Positions 59,501-64,000 of a stretch of DNA of 64,000 bases are shown here, piece by piece (position 1 is the stretch's first letter; each line of letters starts with the position of its first letter). Origin of the DNA: Tenebrio molitor (lineage: Eukaryota > Arthropoda > Insecta > Coleoptera > Tenebrionidae); the NCBI RefSeq assembly GCF_963966145.1, contig NC_091053.1, positions 16,554,001 through 16,618,000 on the forward strand. The letters are read 5' to 3'. Made by a program: the position numbers and the translations under genes. The notes under the pieces are model-generated. The model made no database searches. It was not told the DNA's origin and was given only the letters and a program-made list of their open reading frames with translations.

Positions 59501-60827
59501 CACAATAACGCACAATTACGACGATCACGCCAATAACACTTTTTTTTTTTTTTGTTGCAGCAATTTACTCAGCCCGCCGTGATAGAACAAGGCTCTTACC
59601 TCCTGATCGCCGTGGGGGCGTTCATGTTCATCGTCAGTTTTCTGGGCTATTGCGGGGCCTTACGGGAATCTCAGTGCCTTTTAACCACGGTGAGTCACGT
59701 TTCGAACGTTTCATTCCTTCCTCATTCCCCTTCGAATTATATTCTTAGAAGCGGTGCCTCCCGGAGTTTTAACGACATAAATAGCGGTTCTAGATCAACG
59801 GCGAGCGCGTTCGAAAAAACTTTATTAAAAAATTACAGACGAAAGCAACGGAAACTGGAATTGTTTCACAAAAGAAAAATAACTTCCATAATTAGATAGA
59901 CATTCTTTCGGCACAACGAGGTTACAAAAAGTGGTGCAAGGTAACGAGGAATTTATTATTCATGTGAAACCGTGGGGTAAATACGTTAATTTACCTAGTT
60001 GCGTCACGCTCGAAATGCACATTAAGAATCAAGGTCGAACGGGAAGAGTAAAAATGGAGTGTGTACCAACATCGAGGGGTATTTAGGATGTGTGCATTAA
60101 TTATAAGCCCTACACCCTTTCTGCCGTCGTTAAATTGGTGTCAATTGAGAGTGCATGTGGGCGCTTAAACGCTACCGTTCATTTAGTTTTGTCTGCGGTC
60201 CGCGTATTGACACACTGGGCCTTGCGTAGTACACCAAACTCATTAACAATATGTCGTGTCTTTGTTTCAGTACGGCATTTTTCTGTTGATAATTCTTCTG
60301 GTCGAGATCACCGTCGGTTGTCTAACGGTGGCTTACAAGCCTAAGGCGGAAGAAGAGACGAGGAAGTTGCTAAAATCGACCATCGACAAGTACTATTCGA
60401 CTCCCGAAAACAAAGACGCGGTGACCCTGATGTGGGACCACCTCCAAGCCACACTAAAATGTTGCGGCGTCAACAACTACACCGACTACCAAAGCGCGAC
60501 GAACTGGTCAACCAGCGGGAAAGTCATCCCCGAGTCGTGCTGCGTCCTCGAAGGGGACCCACTGAATCTGAAACCTTTGGCCCCGTCGTGCGTGACCAGT
60601 CCCAACGCCGTCAACTCGTATTACAAACAGGTGAGGATCGAGCGACGCTCAAAAGTGGTGTGATTGATTGGAGCGGTTTCTAGGGATGTTTCAACGCTCT
60701 CGTCAACTGGATCATGACCCACGTCGACATAGTCATAGGGGTGGTCGTGGGGCTGGGCTTGCTTGAACTGGTCGGCATATTCTTGGCGTTCTGCCTGTCC
60801 AAAGCCCTCACCGGGTACATCAAATGA
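50573..60827 (+). CDS. tetraspanin
   Basis: Coding exons 50573-50638, 51443-51541, 59561-59689, 60271-60630, 60684-60827; 798 nt, 265 residues. Tetraspanins are four-pass membrane proteins that organise partner proteins into membrane microdomains. The N-terminus M-V-Y-D-C-G-S-C-L leads into TM1 (about 13-37). TM2 is at about 70-90, followed by Y-C-G-A-L-R-E-S-Q-C-L-L; TM3 is at about 99-120; the large extracellular loop has C-C-G at 162-164 and E-S-C-C ending at 189, both family signatures; TM4 is at about 224-248. Start chosen at the ATG after the acceptor at 50,533. The cytoplasmic tail is very short (A-L-T-G-Y-I-K). The specific paralogue (e.g. a CD63/Tsp66E-type) cannot be fixed by eye. 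The gene is long only because of transposon-filled introns. Confidence 0.93.
54320..54450 (+). pseudogene. reverse transcriptase motif remnant
   Basis: A frame reads M-P-Q-G-S-V-I-G-P-V-L-F-V then T-D-F-P, the P-Q-G-S motif of non-LTR retrotransposon reverse transcriptases. An inverted counterpart (A-P-Q-G-S-A-I-G-P-T-L-F-A) lies at about 56,510-56,575 on the minus strand, so it is part of, or mirrored with, the palindrome. Confidence 0.6.
55266..55732. mobile_element. mariner-type MITE in the palindrome loop
   Basis: Inverted ends CAGGGTGTTTTAAAATTATCG and a diverged AATTTCTCGACACCCTG, with further similarity through TATTCCGAGT(T)CGGGG, flanked by TA. Non-coding. Confidence 0.7.
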
Positions 60828-61167
60828 GTACAAACGCGAGCTCGGCGCGAGCCCCGGAAGTTGCATTTTTATTATCGATATTGTAATCTAGTCGTTACGT
60901 TTTGTTGTGTATTTTTATCAATATGTGTATATATGTGATGGGATCAGACGTCGATTGCCAACGAACCGACCCATTTTCGTTTTGAAATGACATTTTCAGT
61001 ATTATCGTCAAAACGTGCCTTTATGGTCAGATTTTTGTGTCAATGTGTCGCACAACGTGTCCACGAGCCAGTAGACCCCAAGACGGAGCACTCTATGGCC
61101 GCATTCAGATATGTCAAAAAATAACTCTGTTGTATGTTAAAATGTATGCGTTACTTTAGTTCAAGTA

Positions 61168-61173
61168 AATAAA
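61168..61173 (+). promoter_or_regulatory. polyadenylation signal of the tetraspanin gene
   Basis: AATAAA about 340 bp after the stop codon, followed by a TGTTGTTTTTT-rich stretch. Good 3'-end context. Confidence 0.6.
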
Positions 61174-61354
61174 GAACAAGCAAAAGTTAAAATGTTGTTT
61201 TTTCATTTTCCGCACTTCACAGATCCAATGAAACAGATCGGATGGAAATTACGTCCAAGTGACAACATCACACGAACGGATTTTGTGTTTACAGTTGTGT
61301 GATGTCGCTACTGTCGCAGTCGACTGTCAAATCCATGTGTCTAATCTTGAATAA

Positions 61355-61360
61355 TTTATT
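61355..61360 (-). promoter_or_regulatory. polyadenylation signal of MED14
   Basis: TTTATT on the plus strand is AATAAA on the minus strand, 43 bp past the MED14 stop codon. The two convergent genes end within about 235 bp of each other. Confidence 0.55.
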
Positions 61361-61402
61361 TACAAAAAGAAATTACAACCCTGAACGGCGATAAATTACG
61401 GT

Positions 61403-64000
61403 TTATTGTGGTCCCATCATGCCCATGGGCATGTTGACGGGATACCCTGGTTGTGCCCCTTGCGGCATCTGCATGGCCGGCGACTGTATCTGCTGAACGC
61501 CGCCCCCCGGCGCCGGACTCGGTTGCTGCGGCTCCGACGGCAGCACCAGATTCAGCAGCAGCTCCCTCAACGCCGGAAATATCGAACATTCCGATATGTT
61601 TGACTGGAACTGCGCGAAGTGCTTGAGGAGCTGACTGGCGGCGGTCATCCCGGGGACGGTCCCCGCCTCTCTTTTTTCGGCCAGCTGAGTCAGATTGGTG
61701 TTGACGTCATAGATGAAGGGGAGCACCAAAGAGGGCGGCTCCATGTTAGGCGGGTACTGCACCCCTATCCTGGTGATTTGCAACTGAAATCGACACAAAT
61801 AGGATCGAATCGAAACCGCCCCTGCGGACACTTACGAAGAAGAGAATTTTCGACCTGTACACCAACACCCCCGCCATCCCCGTGGGGACGATCGGGGTGG
61901 CGGAGGGTGGAATGCGGAGCATCCACTGCACCGACCACTTCATCCCCTGCTGCTGCACCAATCCCGGCATCAGCTCCAACTTCATGATCTGGATGAAGTC
62001 CTTGAGGACGTTGACCGGCACGTTCAGCATCGTGCAGAAGGTGAACATCGAGGTCGGCTTGTACGGAGGAGTCGCGGCTCGCGTGTCGAAGAACTTCTCC
62101 AAGATCTGCAACTCCTCGGCCGTCCACACGTCTTTGTGGTCCGGCAGAGGAGTGATCTTGAGATGGAGACTTTGCAAGTGTTGCGGATTTAACCCGATTC
62201 GACACTGCAGAATCTCGGTCACTTTGAAGTGGATCACGCCGGGTTCGGTGTTTGGAATCGCTGTTAACTGCGCAAAAGCAGAACAATTGACAGTTGAGCG
62301 TCACCGTCTTTTGATGCGAAACCACTCACGTAAGCCTCGTTGTGGATGAACCTCTGCAACTGCCGCCTCATGTAGACGCACCCTAAGAACCGCTCGAGAG
62401 GAGCCAACTCCGGTCCTGGAAGTCCCTGCGGGTGCATCGTGGCGCAGCATAGAGTCTCGAGGGCCTCGTGCGTCAAGAGCGTGGGCACCGCCCCCGCCCA
62501 CGACCTCTGCGGCAGCACTCTCGACAGGTGACCGCCCGTTTTCAGGTCGGACTGGGGGCTGTGCATTATGGGGTGGCCCCCTGGGGACTGGCCCGGTCTG
62601 GCCGGCGACGGCCGCGGCATGCTGGGGGATCCCGGCCAATTGGAAGCCGCCGGAGATGCCAGACTTTGAGAAGACGGGAACGGACTGCCGTCGGTGTGAC
62701 CTTTGCACCCAAAAAAACGATCAACAATTCGATTTGGAAAAATGACATTCGACTGGAGCGCCCCGAGCGTCTCAAATCGCAACTAACGCAACTGTCAAAA
62801 TTATATTGGCCGACTGAGCGACGCTGTCAACTGTCAAACTTGATACATCTCCTGTCACTACTGCTCTACTACTAGTGGGACGCCGCCCCCTTACCTGCTG
62901 CCATGAAGCTGCTGACGGGGGAGTGTCCCGGCAAACTGGTCGAGACCGGTCCCGGCGACGAGTTCGACAGCAACCCCCCAGGACTCGGCATCTGCGGATT
63001 CATGGGCGAATTGGCCACCAACCCCCCGGGACTGGGGTGCGGCATCGGACTGGGATTGATGTTCGCGGGGAGCGACGTCGGCGACGACAAATTGAACGAA
63101 GTGGCGGGGCTCGACCCGAAACTGGTGTGCGTGTTGGGCTGATTCATGCTGGACGTGTGCGGACTCGCGGGTGTGTGAGGGTTGGAACCGGAGGGCGGCG
63201 TCAGCGGCGGGTGGAACCTGAGCCCCGGCTCCCTGGTCCCGGCCGGCGACTGCGGTCCTCGGTGGTGACCTACGAGCACACTTTGATTCACGCGTCGCAC
63301 CGGGGGCGTAACCCACCTAAGAATCCGCCACCTTCGACTTCCATCGACACGGGCGACGGCGGATTGTCGTCTTCGGACTGGGAGCGGCGCCTGAACACCG
63401 CCGTCTCGTCGACGTACTTCGACAGGAACGCTTTCAGACCTTGCGTCGGGGAGAACACGTCGACGACGTTGCTCCTGTCGAATCTGCTGTACGCGCCGTC
63501 CCTCAGCGACACCAGACCGGCGTCTCTTATTCGCAACTCGAGACAGTACATGCCTTGGTACGCCAGACGGATCAACGTGCACGACTGGGCCATTATCGTG
63601 AAGGTTTGGACCGGCACCTGGGGGCGCTGCAATCGCTCGTTACGTCAAAACTGTCAACGGAGTAGTAAACACACACGTACCGTGTTCTGGATGCCGAGTT
63701 GCGGAAGCGACGGCAATTTGCTTATGGAGATGAGGGGTTCGTAGGTCTCGTAGAGCAACTGTATGATCCTGGCCAGGTTGCGCTGCTCGTTCAGGTGGCA
63801 CTCCAGTTGCTCCTTGATGAGGGAGTGGGCGTTGAGAGCGTTGTTTGTCGCCCCGAAAGCCAGTTTGAACGCTTTTTCCGAGCTGTTCCAATTAATCGAG
63901 ACCATGGCCCCCTTGTCGGGGCCGTAGCACAAGACTAGTTTGCTGTAGTTGTACGATTTAATACTGAACATGTTCGATAAGTTGTACTTGTCATTCTTTA
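61403..64000 (-). CDS. MED14: Mediator complex subunit 14, C-terminal part (partial at right edge)
   Basis: Visible exons: 64000-63681 (open at the window edge), 63617-63317, 63269-62895, 62700-62330, 62267-61836, 61783-61403; about 726 codons and the stop. MED14 is the scaffold joining head, middle and tail of Mediator, the coactivator bridging transcription factors and RNA polymerase II. Family features are I-R-L-A-Y-Q-G-M-Y-C-L-E-L-R-I-R and R-D-G-A-Y-S-R-F-D-R, L-K-A-F-L-S-K-Y-V-D, then a Pro/Ser-rich disordered linker of about 190 residues (63,270-62,560) and the tail-module region with L-G-C-V-Y-M-R-R-Q-L-Q-R-F. The last exon ends in a Gln/Pro/Met-rich tail. The N-terminal half lies beyond the window. 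Confidence 0.92.

Noticed and set aside
61619..64000. Long plus-strand frames opposite MED14 (for example 62,875-63,744)
   Set aside because: Antisense to well-supported MED14 exons with correct splice sites. GC-rich third positions on the minus strand explain them.
1..64000. CRISPR arrays, rRNA or tRNA genes
   Set aside because: No regularly spaced direct repeats with unique spacers, and no rRNA-like or convincing cloverleaf sequence was found by eye. The tandem arrays seen are transposon parts.

Overview
This is nuclear DNA from an insect, most likely a beetle. The evidence is AT-rich sequence, compact spliced genes with GT-AG introns of about 50 bp, two tandem insect-type odorant receptors (7tm_6 family), and many small DNA transposons. 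The beetle assignment is inference from the receptor style and the transposon load. No bacterial, organellar or viral gene set is present.

Layout. (1) Bases 1-27,500 are a transposon graveyard with no host gene that I can support. They hold a hAT-type zinc-finger fragment, mariner and LINE remnants, and a foldback element with 16-bp subrepeats (2308-3067). There are three hAT-like elements with the same termini and clear 8-bp target duplications. A P-element/THAP-type transposon (6321-15389) lies between them. Its spliced transposase gene has a tandemly triplicated exon and was recently interrupted by an intact Ty3/gypsy-like retrotransposon (8701-13076; two identical 139-bp LTRs; 5-bp target duplication GGTTT). 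A hAT-type MITE sits inside the P-like element's own target duplication. A pair of inverted LTR-like blocks lies at 20.8-24.4 kb. (2) Bases 28,061-31,642 carry two tandem odorant receptor genes on the minus strand with the same five-exon plan. (3) Bases 32.2-34.2 kb carry MITEs and a deleted P-like element with a nested insertion. (4) Bases 35.1-64.0 kb are gene-dense: a 19-finger C2H2 protein (-), UQCC1 (+), acid sphingomyelinase (-), NMD3 (-), a tetraspanin (+, about 15 kb because of large introns), and the C-terminal part of Mediator subunit MED14 (-, running off the right edge).

The large tetraspanin intron (51,542-59,560) contains a giant palindrome of two roughly 2-kb arms. Each arm is an array of diverged subrepeats encoding the same short Tc1/mariner-like transposase block (PDLTPIEYxW), and together they resemble a foldback-class element.

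Function. The host genes are unrelated housekeeping or sensory functions: complex III assembly, lysosomal or secreted sphingomyelin hydrolysis, 60S export, transcription and membrane organisation. They do not form a pathway. ZNF and UQCC1 are divergent with 348 bp between start codons, and NMD3 and the tetraspanin are also divergent. All multi-exon models below were built by eye from splice signals. Each complete model sums to a whole number of codons, which is the main internal check.
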